In this document: piece after piece, positions 53,921 through 61,415 of the stretch | Layout of the letters: the number at the start of each line of letters is the position of its first letter | Numbering within the stretch: the first letter of the stretch is position 1 | DNA from: Domibacillus indicus | GTDB lineage: Bacteria > Bacillota > Bacilli > Bacillales > Domibacillaceae | Length of the DNA stretch: 64,000 nt | Assembly: GCF_023715895.1 (NCBI RefSeq) | Contig: NZ_JAMBOO010000002.1 | Location: forward strand, 310,001 to 374,000 | Direction: 5' to 3' | Made by a program: the position numbers and the translations under genes | The notes under the pieces: generated by a model | What the model was told of the DNA's origin: nothing | Seen by the model: the letters and a program-made list of their open reading frames with translations, nothing else | Databases searched by the model: none

Positions 53921-53952
53921 CAAAAAAGCGGAAAATGATCCCCATTTTCCGC
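53921..53952 (-). terminator. Terminator of the CAP-domain gene
   Basis: Arms GCGGAAAATG and CATTTTCCGC around ATCCC, with a T run on the minus strand. Confidence 0.85.
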
Positions 53953-53958
53953 GCGTTT

Positions 53959-54624
53959 TTATTTTCCGATAAACATTTGTGTCCAGTGGCCATCTACATA
54001 GCCAACACCGATGTGAGTGAATTCAGGGTTTAAAATGTTTTTCCGGTGGCCGTCACTGTTCATCCACGCTTCCATTACTTCTGCTGGCGTTTTTTGGCCT
54101 TTGGCAATGTTTTCGCCTGCTGTTTTATACGTAATACCGAATTGTTTCATCATATCAAATGGTGATCCGTATGTTGGTGACTGGTGAGAAAAGTAGCCTT
54201 TATCTTTCATATCCTGTGATTTCGCACGAGCGACTTTGCTAAGCTCAGTGTCTAACGTTAAAGCCTTTAATCCCGCTTTAGCGCGCTCCTGGTTTACAAG
54301 CTTTGCTACTTCCTGTTCAAAAGCATTTACTGATTGAGAAGCTGCCGGCTGTGCCGCCTGTTCCTGCTTTGGTGCTTCTTGCGAAGGCGCTGTCTGCTGA
54401 GGCTTTGCTTCAGCAGCAGGCGCTGTTGGCTGTGTTACTTCTTTAGATGGAGCAGCAGCTGCTGGCTGTGCCTGCCATTTTACTTGATAATATTTTTGGT
54501 AGGTTTTCACCTGAACAGTCTTTGTCGTATCACAAGTCAGGGAAGCTGCTTCTACCTGTCCTGCTGTGAAAAGTCCAATTGTCACAAGACCAGCGATTGC
54601 GGCAATGCGTACATTTATTTTCAA
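53959..54624 (-). CDS. Secreted CAP/SCP-domain protein (YkwD-like)
   Basis: A 221-residue exported protein. It has a signal peptide (about 1-26, ending GQVEA), a short Cys-containing segment, and a low-complexity Pro/Ala/Gln linker (about 55-100). The C-terminal CAP domain begins at FEQEVAKLVNQERAKAGL and contains SQDMKDKGYFSHQSPTYG, GENIAKGQKTPAEVMEAWMNSDGHRKNIL and IGVGY. The start is TTG 54624, with AGGAGG 9 nt upstream. Bacillus relatives are secreted or spore associated; biochemical function is unknown. Confidence 0.88.
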   Translation of the reverse strand: MKINVRIAAIAGLVTIGLFTAGQVEAASLTCDTTKTVQVKTYQKYYQVKWQAQPAAAAPSKEVTQPTAPAAEAKPQQTAPSQEAPKQEQAAQPAASQSVNAFEQEVAKLVNQERAKAGLKALTLDTELSKVARAKSQDMKDKGYFSHQSPTYGSPFDMMKQFGITYKTAGENIAKGQKTPAEVMEAWMNSDGHRKNILNPEFTHIGVGYVDGHWTQMFIGK

Positions 54625-54651
54625 GGTCAAAATCCTCCTGCGTTTTTTTAT

Positions 54652-54690
54652 GTGTTGCCCGGGCTGCGTGATTACTATAGCCCGAAACAC
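54652..54690 (-). other. Stem-loop in the 5' leader of the CAP-domain gene
   Basis: On the minus strand GTGTTTCGGGCT pairs with AGCCCG and AACAC across a 13-nt loop, with a small bulge. No T run follows, so it is not a terminator. It sits about 27 nt upstream of the start codon, so it may affect mRNA stability or translation. Confidence 0.3.
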
Positions 54691-54857
54691 GAAAAAACGG
54701 CAATAGATTTTGAGATGGAAAATGATAGCCTCATTTCATAATGATAGTTTCCTGCTTTGCCCACAGTGCTCAGTCCCTATCCAGTCAGCGCTGTGCTGTT
54801 TTCACTTGCAGGCAGAAACAGGCAGCGACATATAAGCGTAACTCTTTTACAAACCTG

Positions 54858-55349
54858 TTACAAAGAGGTATTTTCATCAATATGGAAAAAGTAGTAACGA
54901 ATGCCGGCCGTGTGTGCCGGTGACGTTGTATAGCTCCAATGGCGGTGATAGCTGTCAGCCGTGTGCGCATTCACAAGCGGTACACCGTTTTGGCGGCTCA
55001 CAACAAAAGCAGCATGATCCATACGGCCATCACCGTTAAAATCATAAATAATGACGTCTCCAGGAAGCAGGTCTGCTGCCGATGCTTTCCGCACAGCCTT
55101 TAATCCCTTCTTCGATCCTTCTAAATACCATCTGAGCGAATGGGTCACACTCCAGCTGAAACTCCACGTACCGCCTCCAACCCACCAGCCATTTTTGCGG
55201 TCCGCGTAGCCGCCTCTCATAGGGGCGCCTCCGGCCAGCAGGCATTGTGAAACATAATTGGTACAGTCTACAGCAAACGCCGGAAAAGCCGGATTGCGTT
55301 TGTTCCACCACTTTTCCGCATAACGGACTGCGGCTTCACGATCATACAT
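54858..55349 (-). CDS. Amidase-domain (PF12671-type) putative cell wall protein
   Basis: A 163-residue protein with an NlpC/P60-like fold. The catalytic Cys region is FAVDCTNYVSQCLLAGG, and the His is in GRMDHAAFVVSRQNGVPLVNAHTADSYHRHW. Tryptophans typical of this family (KWWNKRNPAF, NGWWVGGG) are present. It probably cleaves or binds peptidoglycan peptides, but no signal peptide is seen. That suggests cytoplasmic or spore location, or an internal role. The start is ATG 55349, 8 nt after AAGGAGG; ATG 55355 is too close to the site. Confidence 0.85.
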   Translation of the reverse strand: MYDREAAVRYAEKWWNKRNPAFPAFAVDCTNYVSQCLLAGGAPMRGGYADRKNGWWVGGGTWSFSWSVTHSLRWYLEGSKKGLKAVRKASAADLLPGDVIIYDFNGDGRMDHAAFVVSRQNGVPLVNAHTADSYHRHWSYTTSPAHTAGIRYYFFHIDENTSL

Positions 55350-55392
55350 CGCCATCTCCTCCTTTCCTACAGCGTATGCCGGAAGAGAATAG

Positions 55393-55428
55393 AAAAACCG
55401 ACCTGAACGGATCAGGCCGGTTTTTTTA
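55393..55428 (-). terminator. Intrinsic terminator upstream of the amidase gene
   Basis: On the minus strand, arms ACCGGCCTGA and TTCAGGTCGGT around a short loop, then TTTTCTATT. It ends a transcript that starts further upstream, before the amidase ribosome binding site. Confidence 0.75.
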
Positions 55429-55661
55429 TATTTATTGGGTAACTCACAACGTTCCGAGGATAAATCCTTTTCTTTATCCTTCGTTAAACCGCCGCGGTAT
55501 ATTAATTCCACATTATCGTTTTTGATGTCCCTAAACGACCTAAGCCCTTCCTGCTCTTAAGTCCTTGCAGCTCCGAAGCTGCTCCAGTGTGAATAAGTAA
55601 AGTCAACACTAGCAGAATGCCAGAATTTTATTTGAACGCTCTAAGTTACGATCTCAATTAG
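55400..55661 (-). ncRNA. Candidate unassigned RNA or attenuator leader
   Basis: A strong promoter (55668-55696) and an intrinsic terminator (55393-55428) on the minus strand enclose about 260 nt with no convincing gene. Inside is a perfect 6-bp hairpin GCAGCT-TCGG-AGCTGC (55567-55582) with a UUCG-type loop, and the GC-rich palindrome ACCGCGGCGGT. It could be a stand-alone small RNA or a riboswitch-like leader for the amidase gene. I tried T-box, ydaO, SRP, 6S and tmRNA consensus blocks and none fits. The family is unknown. Confidence 0.4.
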
Positions 55662-55667
55662 ATATTA

Positions 55668-55696
55668 ATCATAACACTCATCAAATAAAAAGTCAA
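55668..55696 (-). promoter_or_regulatory. Strong SigA promoter inside the IclR-amidase intergenic region
   Basis: TTGACT, exactly 17 bp and TATGAT on the minus strand. It starts just 7 nt beyond the IclR stop codon, so it does not serve IclR. Confidence 0.65.
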
Positions 55697-55703
55697 GAAA
55701 TTA

Positions 55704-56471
55704 TTACCTTTTCCATCCAAGGCGCTCCGAAATGTCGCTTCCCGCTTTTATCATGCGCTCTCTTAATGCTTTTAAGCGCTCATCCGTCATGCGAAGAGTG
55801 GGGCCGGAAATCGATACAGCCGCTGCGATTGCTCCATGATGATCAAATACCGGCGCTGCAATACAGCGGATGCCCGGCTCGTTTTCTTCAAGATCGAGCG
55901 CATATCCTGCTTCTCTTACACGCGCGAGCTCCGCCAGATACGCTTCTTTCGTCGTAATGGTCTGGTCTGTATGGACCGGCAGCCCTCTTCGTTCCAATAT
56001 GTCGTGTACTTCTGACTCAGGCAGATGGGCTAAAATCGCTTTTCCGACGGATGTGCAGTGAACCGGCGCACGCCTGCCGACTTTTGAATGCATGCGCAGT
56101 GCTTCGTGCCCGTCCAGCTTTTCAATATACACCACTTCTCCACGGTCATACACGACAAGGTGAACCACTTCATTTGTTTCCGCCTCCAACTGGCGTAAAA
56201 CAGCCTGTGCTTCTGATCTGACATCGAGCGATTCAAGCAGCCTTGAGCTTACCTCTAGAAAAGCGTAGCCGATTCGATAGCGGCCTGTTTCCTTATGCTG
56301 CTCAATATAGCCGTATTGCTCAAGCGTCGCTAGTGTCCGAAATACCGAGCTTTTATTAATATCCATTTCATTCGCAATTTCTGTTACGCCAAGTCCTCTT
56401 GAGGAGGCGCTGACAAGCGCAATAATATCAAGCGCACGCGCGACTGATTTAACGACGTTTTCTCTTTCCAA
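55704..56471 (-). CDS. IclR-family transcriptional regulator
   Basis: A 255-residue regulator with an N-terminal winged helix (ALDIIALVSASSRGLGVTEIANEMDINKSSVFRTLATLEQYGYIEQ as a whole, about 10-60). The C-terminal IclR effector domain has GRRAPVHCTSVGKAILAHL and EENEPGIRCIAAPVFDHHGAIAAAVSISGP. It lies downstream of the malate synthase G gene on the same strand. This fits control of glyoxylate or glycolate metabolism, as IclR regulates aceBA in enteric bacteria. The effector is unknown. Confidence 0.9.
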   Translation of the reverse strand: MERENVVKSVARALDIIALVSASSRGLGVTEIANEMDINKSSVFRTLATLEQYGYIEQHKETGRYRIGYAFLEVSSRLLESLDVRSEAQAVLRQLEAETNEVVHLVVYDRGEVVYIEKLDGHEALRMHSKVGRRAPVHCTSVGKAILAHLPESEVHDILERRGLPVHTDQTITTKEAYLAELARVREAGYALDLEENEPGIRCIAAPVFDHHGAIAAAVSISGPTLRMTDERLKALRERMIKAGSDISERLGWKR

Positions 56472-56491
56472 CCGAATCCCTTCCTTACTAA

Positions 56492-56522
56492 CCAGGAAAA
56501 GCCGGCCGGGGCCCGCTTTCCT
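56492..56522 (-). terminator. Terminator between glcB and the IclR gene
   Basis: On the minus strand, arms AAAGCGGGCC and GGCCGGCTTTT around CCG, beginning right after the glcB stop. Confidence 0.7.
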
Positions 56523-58679
56523 TTATGATGTAATACGATATTTTTCTTTTGCCTGGAGCCGTTTTTCGTGCAGGATCGGTTCTGTGTAGCCATTCGGCTG
56601 CTCATACCCTTTAAAGATCAAATCACAAGCAGCCGCAAAGGCGACCGATTCATAATAATTCGGCCCCATTGGCCGGTAGCCTGGATCCCCCGCATTTTGC
56701 TCATCAACCACTTTCGCCATCCGCTCCAGCGTGTCCATAACCTGCTTCTTTGTGCAAATTCCATGACGCAGCCAGTTGGCCATGTGCTGACTTGAAATCC
56801 GGAGAGTCGCCCGGTCTTCCATCAAGCCGGTATTATGAATATCCGGCACTTTGGAACAGCCAATCCCCTGTTCAACCCACCGGACAACATATCCTAAAAT
56901 TCCCTGGGCATTGTTATCGAGCTCCTGCTGAATATCTTCTGCACGCCAATCCGCATTAAGCGCGATTGGAATTTGCAGCATCGCATCCTGAAAAGCGGAA
57001 GCTTGATCGGCGATTTTCTTCTGGCGGTCAAATACGTTCACTTCATGGTAATGAATGGCGTGCAAAACAGCTGCTGTCGGAGACGGGACCCAGGCTGTAT
57101 TGGCGCCAGCCTGCACATGGCTGATTTTCTGCTCCATCATATCAGCCATCAAGTCCGGCATCGCCCACATTCCTTTACCGATTTGCGCCCGGTGTCCGAA
57201 GCCCGCTGCCAACCCGCTCGCTACGTTCGATTTTTCATAGCCCTCCAGCCAGGCTGTTTTTTTCATTTCGCTTTTTTGGATCATCGGACCCACTTCCATT
57301 GAAGTGTGCATCTCATCGCCAGTCCGGTCTAAAAAGCCCGTGTTAATAAAGACAATCCGATTTCGAACAGCTGCGATACAATTTTTTAAATTAAGAGACG
57401 TTCGGCGCTCTTCATCCATCACTCCGATTTTAAGTGTGTATCGCGGCATATTTAATAAATCCTCAATCCGGTTAAATAAATCGTCTGCAAAAGCCACTTC
57501 CTCGGATCCATGCATTTTCGGCTTCACAATATAAATGGAGCGCTTGCGTGAATTTATCCGTTTCGGCTGTCCGAGTGCTGACGGCTTGGCAATGGCGCTT
57601 GTGATCACACCATCCAAAATACCTTCAAAAATTTCATCACCATGCTCGTCCAATATGGCAATGTTGGTCATTAAATGGCCAACATTTCGAACAAACATAA
57701 GAGAGCGGCCGGGAAGTTCAAACGGCGCACCATCTGGCGATATATAAGACCGGTCTGCATTCAGTGTACGGTGGATTTGCCTGCCGTTTTTTGTAAAAGA
57801 AGCGGATAAGTCTCCCCGCATCAAGCCCAGCCAGTTTTCGTACACAAGGAGCTTGTCTTCGGCATCGACGGCCGCTACAGAGTCTTCACAGTCCATAATC
57901 GTCGTTATGGCTGCTTCCAGCAAAATATCTTTGACCCCCGCTGGATCCTTTGAGCCAATTGGGTGCTCCGGATCCACTTGTATTTCAATATGCAAGCCAT
58001 GATGCACAAGCAAAATCCCTTCTTCACTCGTTCCTTTCAATTGCTCTGGGTTCTTCAGTGATGTCTCGCCATTTTGTAAAGAAACGATCAGACGGCCATT
58101 TTCTATACGATAGCCGGTTGATTCTGTATGTGAACCTGCTGCAAGCGGTGCTGCTGTATCTAAGAACCGGCGTGCAAAAGCAACGACTCTCTTGCCGCGG
58201 ATCGGATTAAAGCCGGCTGACTTTTCCGCACCGTCCGTTTCCGGAATCGCATCTGTACCATATAACGCATCATACAGGCTCCCCCATCTTGCATTAGCTG
58301 CGTTAACGGCATATCGCGCATTATTTACCGGTACAACAAGCTGCGGACCGGCTTGAAGCGCAATTTCATCATCTATGTTTTCCGTTTGGATCGTGAAGTC
58401 TTCCCCTTCAGGCTCAAGATAACCGATTTCCTCCAAAAAGGTTTTATACGCTGCCGGCTCAAAAGAATGCTTTTGATGCCAATCGTTGATTTGAGCCTGC
58501 AAGTCATTTCTTCGCTCCAAAAGCTTCTTGTTTTTCGGTGTAACATCCGCCACAAGCCGGCTGAAACCCGTCCAGAATGCTTCCTGATCCACCCCTGCCC
58601 GAGGAAGCACACGGCTGTTTACAAATTCATAAAACCGATCATCTACTTGCAGCGACCCTGCTTTCACATAATTCCCCAT
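56523..58679 (-). CDS. glcB: Malate synthase G
   Basis: A monomeric malate synthase of 718 residues, the G-isoform length (the A isoform has about 530). It condenses glyoxylate with acetyl-CoA. Conserved parts include [17 protein letters not shown], the [14 protein letters not shown] active-site acidic cluster, [32 protein letters not shown] and [24 protein letters not shown]. The start is ATG 58679 with AAAGGGG 9 nt upstream. No isocitrate lyase or glycolate oxidase gene is adjacent, so the glyoxylate source is unclear. The linked IclR regulator is a plausible controller. Confidence 0.95.
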   Translation of the reverse strand: MGNYVKAGSLQVDDRFYEFVNSRVLPRAGVDQEAFWTGFSRLVADVTPKNKKLLERRNDLQAQINDWHQKHSFEPAAYKTFLEEIGYLEPEGEDFTIQTENIDDEIALQAGPQLVVPVNNARYAVNAANARWGSLYDALYGTDAIPETDGAEKSAGFNPIRGKRVVAFARRFLDTAAPLAAGSHTESTGYRIENGRLIVSLQNGETSLKNPEQLKGTSEEGILLVHHGLHIEIQVDPEHPIGSKDPAGVKDILLEAAITTIMDCEDSVAAVDAEDKLLVYENWLGLMRGDLSASFTKNGRQIHRTLNADRSYISPDGAPFELPGRSLMFVRNVGHLMTNIAILDEHGDEIFEGILDGVITSAIAKPSALGQPKRINSRKRSIYIVKPKMHGSEEVAFADDLFNRIEDLLNMPRYTLKIGVMDEERRTSLNLKNCIAAVRNRIVFINTGFLDRTGDEMHTSMEVGPMIQKSEMKKTAWLEGYEKSNVASGLAAGFGHRAQIGKGMWAMPDLMADMMEQKISHVQAGANTAWVPSPTAAVLHAIHYHEVNVFDRQKKIADQASAFQDAMLQIPIALNADWRAEDIQQELDNNAQGILGYVVRWVEQGIGCSKVPDIHNTGLMEDRATLRISSQHMANWLRHGICTKKQVMDTLERMAKVVDEQNAGDPGYRPMGPNYYESVAFAAACDLIFKGYEQPNGYTEPILHEKRLQAKEKYRITS

Positions 58680-58747
58680 GTACAACATCCCCTTTGTTTC
58701 TTATTACGCAACAGCGTTTCAAAAAAACCTTAAAAAAAGAGTAACAT

Positions 58748-58782
58748 GGCTTCCAGAAAATTTCAACTTCTTTCTGAAAGCC
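58748..58782 (-). other. Stem-loop downstream of the 31-aa ORF
   Basis: On the minus strand GGCTTTCAGAAA pairs imperfectly with TTTCTGGAAGCC. A T run appears about 11 nt later, so this is only a weak terminator candidate. Confidence 0.4.
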
Positions 58783-58787
58783 TTTTC

Positions 58788-58883
58788 TCATTTTTTCCAT
58801 AATTTTTGTAAAATCGGATAAAGCTTTACCATGGCCAAAATGACTACTGCCCAGACTATAATTTGTAAAATAAGATCATTCAT
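58788..58883 (-). CDS. Very small single-pass membrane protein, 31 aa
   Basis: A 31-codon frame starting MNDLILQIIVWAVVILAM and ending in the basic LQKLWKK. It has one hydrophobic helix of about 18 residues, then a positively charged tail. The ATG at 58883 has AAAGGAG 9 nt upstream, as good a ribosome binding site as any in the window. It fills a gap of about 370 bp between glcB and a YdjO-like gene that otherwise holds nothing. I do not recognise it. The topology suggests a small regulatory or stress membrane peptide, but that is inference. Confidence 0.6.
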   Translation of the reverse strand: MNDLILQIIVWAVVILAMVKLYPILQKLWKK

Positions 58884-59064
58884 CGCTATCTTCTCCTTTA
58901 CATCCCAGTATATCAAAAATTAAGGGATATTTAACGGATCATCGCCGCCCGGTTCGAGATAAGGCCTGCTTAAAAACAAAAATAAACAGCAAAATGTATC
59001 AGAACGAGGCAAAGTGTGAGATAATAGACAGGATTGACCAATAATCCCGGGGGTGACGTTTAAA

Positions 59065-59295
59065 ATGTCTTATTACAGCAAAAATCGTACGGAACCATTG
59101 CCAAACGTTGATATCGAGACATGGGAATGCCCGTCGGAGGGCTGCAAAGGCTGGATGAGAAAGAACTTTTCAGATGATGATTCACCAACGTGCCCATTTT
59201 GCGGGAGCGAGATGGAAAACGGAACCCGGCACACGAATTCGCTGCAAAACAATACGTTTCGTAAACCGGCAGAGGCCGAACAAAAAAAAGCGTGA
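59065..59295 (+). CDS. YdjO-like cold-inducible zinc-ribbon protein
   Basis: A 76-residue protein resembling B. subtilis YdjO. It has two Cys pairs, WECPSEGCKGWMRKNF and CPFCGSEM, which form a small zinc ribbon, and a low-complexity tail. YdjO-type proteins are cold inducible and otherwise uncharacterised. The ATG at 59065 follows GGGGG by about 10 nt; an in-frame GTG four codons earlier overlaps that site. Confidence 0.8.
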   Translation: MSYYSKNRTEPLPNVDIETWECPSEGCKGWMRKNFSDDDSPTCPFCGSEMENGTRHTNSLQNNTFRKPAEAEQKKA

Positions 59296-59322
59296 TCCCT
59301 CTTGGGAATCCGCTTTTTTCTT
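59283..59322. terminator. Bidirectional terminator
   Basis: Arms AAAAGCGTGATCCC and GGGAATCCGCTTTT around TCTT, with A and T runs, between convergent small genes. Confidence 0.8.
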
Positions 59323-59332
59323 TTGCCTGCTT

Positions 59333-59644
59333 TTATTGATTTCCGGGTTTGTCAAAAGCATTTGTTTTTTTCGATGCTTTAATCCGATACCGTTTATCAC
59401 TTTCTGTTTTTGGAAAAAATTCAATTTCTTCCTCTGTTACAGAGGGTTGCTCTTCCTTTTCTTCCATCATTCCCTCAAGAAGATGGCCTTCCGCCTCTAC
59501 CATACGGGCATCATACTTATCCATCAATTGCTGCAGATCTTCCAGTGTTTCCGCCCGTCCATCACGCTGCATTTCTTTTAACAAGCGATTTGATTCTTCT
59601 TCTGTTAATTCCATATATCCAACTCGTATCCGTTCAGCTGCCAT
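59333..59644 (-). CDS. Small acidic protein of unknown function, 103 aa
   Basis: Not recognised. It is a highly charged, probably alpha-helical protein without membrane segments. The first 70 residues are Glu-rich helices (LTEEESNRLLKEMQ, LEDLQQLMDKYDARMVEAEG), and the end is a basic tail (RYRIKASKKTN). AGGAGG stands 8 nt before the ATG, and the shared terminator supports a real gene. It lies downstream of the DUF456 gene on the same strand, with about 75 bp between them. Confidence 0.65.
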   Translation of the reverse strand: MAAERIRVGYMELTEEESNRLLKEMQRDGRAETLEDLQQLMDKYDARMVEAEGHLLEGMMEEKEEQPSVTEEEIEFFPKTESDKRYRIKASKKTNAFDKPGNQ

Positions 59645-59718
59645 TGCTCAAGCCTCCTGTATGCTTCTTCATGGTATGCTCTATACCCTTACAGAGGAAG
59701 CACCCAAACATGGGACGG

Positions 59719-60201
59719 CTACAGGATTGCTTCTGCCAAAAACCAGCCGATCATAATAAGCTGGATCACCACTTTGGCCAGCGTTCCGCTTAAGAAAGCA
59801 ATAAGCGTGGCGTACGCAACAAAAAAAGCCTGTTTTATATTTTTTAAAACAATGAGTTCAACCGCAAAAACCGCCACAAACGGCACAATCAAAATCCCAA
59901 AGGGCGGGATGATAAACGAACCCGCAATAAGAGCAATCACCGCTGTCCACTCGCCCCATTTGGAACCGCCGTATTTTTTTACAAAGTAGCTGTTTGCCAG
60001 AAAATCAGCTAAAAACATAAGCGCTGTTAAAACAAGCATGCCAATCCAAAAAAGAATGGATAATTCCTCGCGGCTAATGCCAACATAATAAAGACCAAAT
60101 CCTACCCACAAAACGAGAACCGATGGAACAATTGGAAAAATGAAGCCGGCAAAGCTTGCGATAAACAGTAAAATAATAACTGCCCAAACAAAAATAGACA
60201 C
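59719..60201 (-). CDS. DUF456 membrane protein (YqgC-like)
   Basis: A 160-residue membrane protein with about five hydrophobic segments. The DUF456 signature is visible as FIFPIVPSVLVLWVGF near the N-terminus, GGSKWGEWTAVIALIAGSFI and PPFGILIVPFVAVFAVELI in the middle. B. subtilis YqgC belongs to this family; function is unknown. The start is GTG 60201 with AGAGAGGG upstream. Confidence 0.85.
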   Translation of the reverse strand: MSIFVWAVIILLFIASFAGFIFPIVPSVLVLWVGFGLYYVGISREELSILFWIGMLVLTALMFLADFLANSYFVKKYGGSKWGEWTAVIALIAGSFIIPPFGILIVPFVAVFAVELIVLKNIKQAFFVAYATLIAFLSGTLAKVVIQLIMIGWFLAEAIL

Positions 60202-60269
60202 ACATATCCCTCTCTTCTCTGTTATGATAGCATTGTACCATTATGCAAAGGAATAGGAAGTGATTCACA

Positions 60270-60647
60270 TTGATTAACATTGAACTGCCTCAGGCTGACT
60301 ACATTTTAACAAGAAAACGGAATCCGGAGGACACAAGTGAAGCGGCGATCGCACGCGAGTACGGATTTACCGATTATCATAAAATTCCGCGTGATAAACC
60401 AGGCGTTTTTCTTTTTTATGATGCACAGGACCGTCTTCTGTTCGTGGGTAAAGCCCGTAAACTCCGCATGCGTATCCGCAAACATTTTGAAGATAATGTA
60501 TCCGACATTAAAAACCACCGTGATGACGTTCACAAAATTGTTGTTCTTGTGGTGGATAACCCGATGGAACGGGATATTTATGAAACCTATATTATTAATA
60601 CGTTCGAAGCGAAATACAATACGGATAAAGCATTTTTCCGTTCTTAA
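60270..60647 (+). CDS. GIY-YIG-domain protein (YurQ-like)
   Basis: A 125-residue protein made essentially of one GIY-YIG nuclease-like domain, as in the N-terminus of UvrC. The motif is degenerate: GVFLFYD replaces GIY and LLFVGKARKLRMRIRKHF carries the Arg of the YIG half. The C-terminal ERDIYETYIINTFEAKYN has the Glu and Asn typical of the family. B. subtilis YurQ is of the same size. Whether it cuts DNA is unknown. The start is TTG 60270, after AGGAAG. Confidence 0.8.
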   Translation: MINIELPQADYILTRKRNPEDTSEAAIAREYGFTDYHKIPRDKPGVFLFYDAQDRLLFVGKARKLRMRIRKHFEDNVSDIKNHRDDVHKIVVLVVDNPMERDIYETYIINTFEAKYNTDKAFFRS

Positions 60648-60651
60648 TCCT

Positions 60652-60682
60652 GCAGCCGGTTTTTTTTGAAGCCGGCTTTTCT
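60652..60682 (+). terminator. Terminator of the yurQ-like gene
   Basis: AGCCGG pairs with CCGGCT across a T-rich loop, followed by TTTCTT. Confidence 0.6.
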
Positions 60683-60857
60683 TCTCTTTCTATGCTGCTC
60701 CTTTTTCGGAAATTTCCCCTTTCTGTCAAACAACCCGCTCCATCTGTAACGTTTTGATACGTTTTGTCGAATCTGTTTTAAATAATACGATCTTTTCGTA
60801 TACTAGATGCTGTTCTCTTATAAAAAAAGTATGGAAAGTACTCACGGAGGTTTCAAA

Positions 60858-61025
60858 ATGAATACGTTGGTAAATCGTGATGAGTTAATGAAAAAAATTA
60901 AAAAAGTCCGCCGGGACATGATTACATCCGGCACAACAAAAGGATTAAGCCATGCAGAGACTGTTCAGTACAGCCAAGAACTGGACGAGCTGATGAATCA
61001 ATTTCAGCCCTATAGAAAGTTTTAA
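60858..61025 (+). CDS. Spo0E-like sporulation regulator, 55 aa
   Basis: A 55-residue protein of the Spo0E/YisI/YnzD type of aspartyl-phosphate phosphatases. It has two predicted helices with the core motif SQELDELMNQFQ, matching the family pattern SxxLDxxI/MxxF. Relatives dephosphorylate Spo0A-P and so delay sporulation. The start is ATG 60858 with CGGAGG upstream; the longer frame has no ribosome binding site. Its presence supports an endospore-forming host. Confidence 0.82.
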   Translation: MNTLVNRDELMKKIKKVRRDMITSGTTKGLSHAETVQYSQELDELMNQFQPYRKF

Positions 61026-61052
61026 ATATTTTTTCTCCTTATTGTTTTTCAG

Positions 61053-61097
61053 GCACAAAAAAACCAGCTCCCAAACGGGGCTGGTTTTTTTGTGCCG
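61053..61097 (+). terminator. Terminator of the spo0E-like gene
   Basis: Long stem with arms GCACAAAAAAACCAGC and GCTGGTTTTTTTGTGC around a CCC/GGG-paired loop. Confidence 0.85.
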
Positions 61098-61176
61098 CTT
61101 TTGCCGTATTATCAAAAATAAGAAAGTTTTAAACCACCACTCCTCAAAGTGGGTGTTTGCAAAAACGTTCATGTCT

Positions 61177-61205
61177 GTCCTCCCTGCCGAACCGGCAGAG
61201 GCTTG
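61177..61205 (-). other. GC-rich hairpin in a 320-bp gene-free stretch
   Basis: On the minus strand CCTCTGCCG and CGGCAGGG frame GTT, forming a compact hairpin followed by GAGGACAGACATG. The stretch 61098-61415 otherwise holds only a promoter-like site at 61333-61360. The hairpin resembles the palindromic ends of IS200/IS605-type elements but no transposase is near. Treated as unexplained. Confidence 0.25.
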
Positions 61206-61332
61206 TCAATCCCGCTTTAATGTTAAACTCCCTATTACAGCTTAAAGGTTAAAACTTAATTAAAAAAACACGTACAATGCAGCTGTATTCGTATCTTACT
61301 TCTTTTTCGCCTGAAATGCAAGCCGTTTTATT

Positions 61333-61360
61333 TTGCCACACGAAATATTCCTGCTACACT
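61333..61360 (+). promoter_or_regulatory. Putative SigA promoter for the monooxygenase gene
   Basis: TTGCCA, 16 bp, TACACT, about 55 bp upstream of the start codon. Modest match. Confidence 0.35.
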
Positions 61361-61415
61361 AAACAGACGAGAAATGAGTACCTTTACTTACCTTATATGA
61401 AAGAAGTGTTTATAG

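Noticed and set aside
55480-55525. A T-box near ACCGCGG in the IclR-amidase gap
   Set aside because: The block GGGTGGNACCGCG is not intact, the terminator is about 70 nt away instead of overlapping, and no specifier or Stem I motifs are visible.
60945-61172. 75-codon minus-strand frame starting MNVFANTH with GGGAGG upstream
   Set aside because: Runs through the spo0E-like terminator and antisense to that gene; the protein resembles nothing known. Kept only as part of the hairpin finding.
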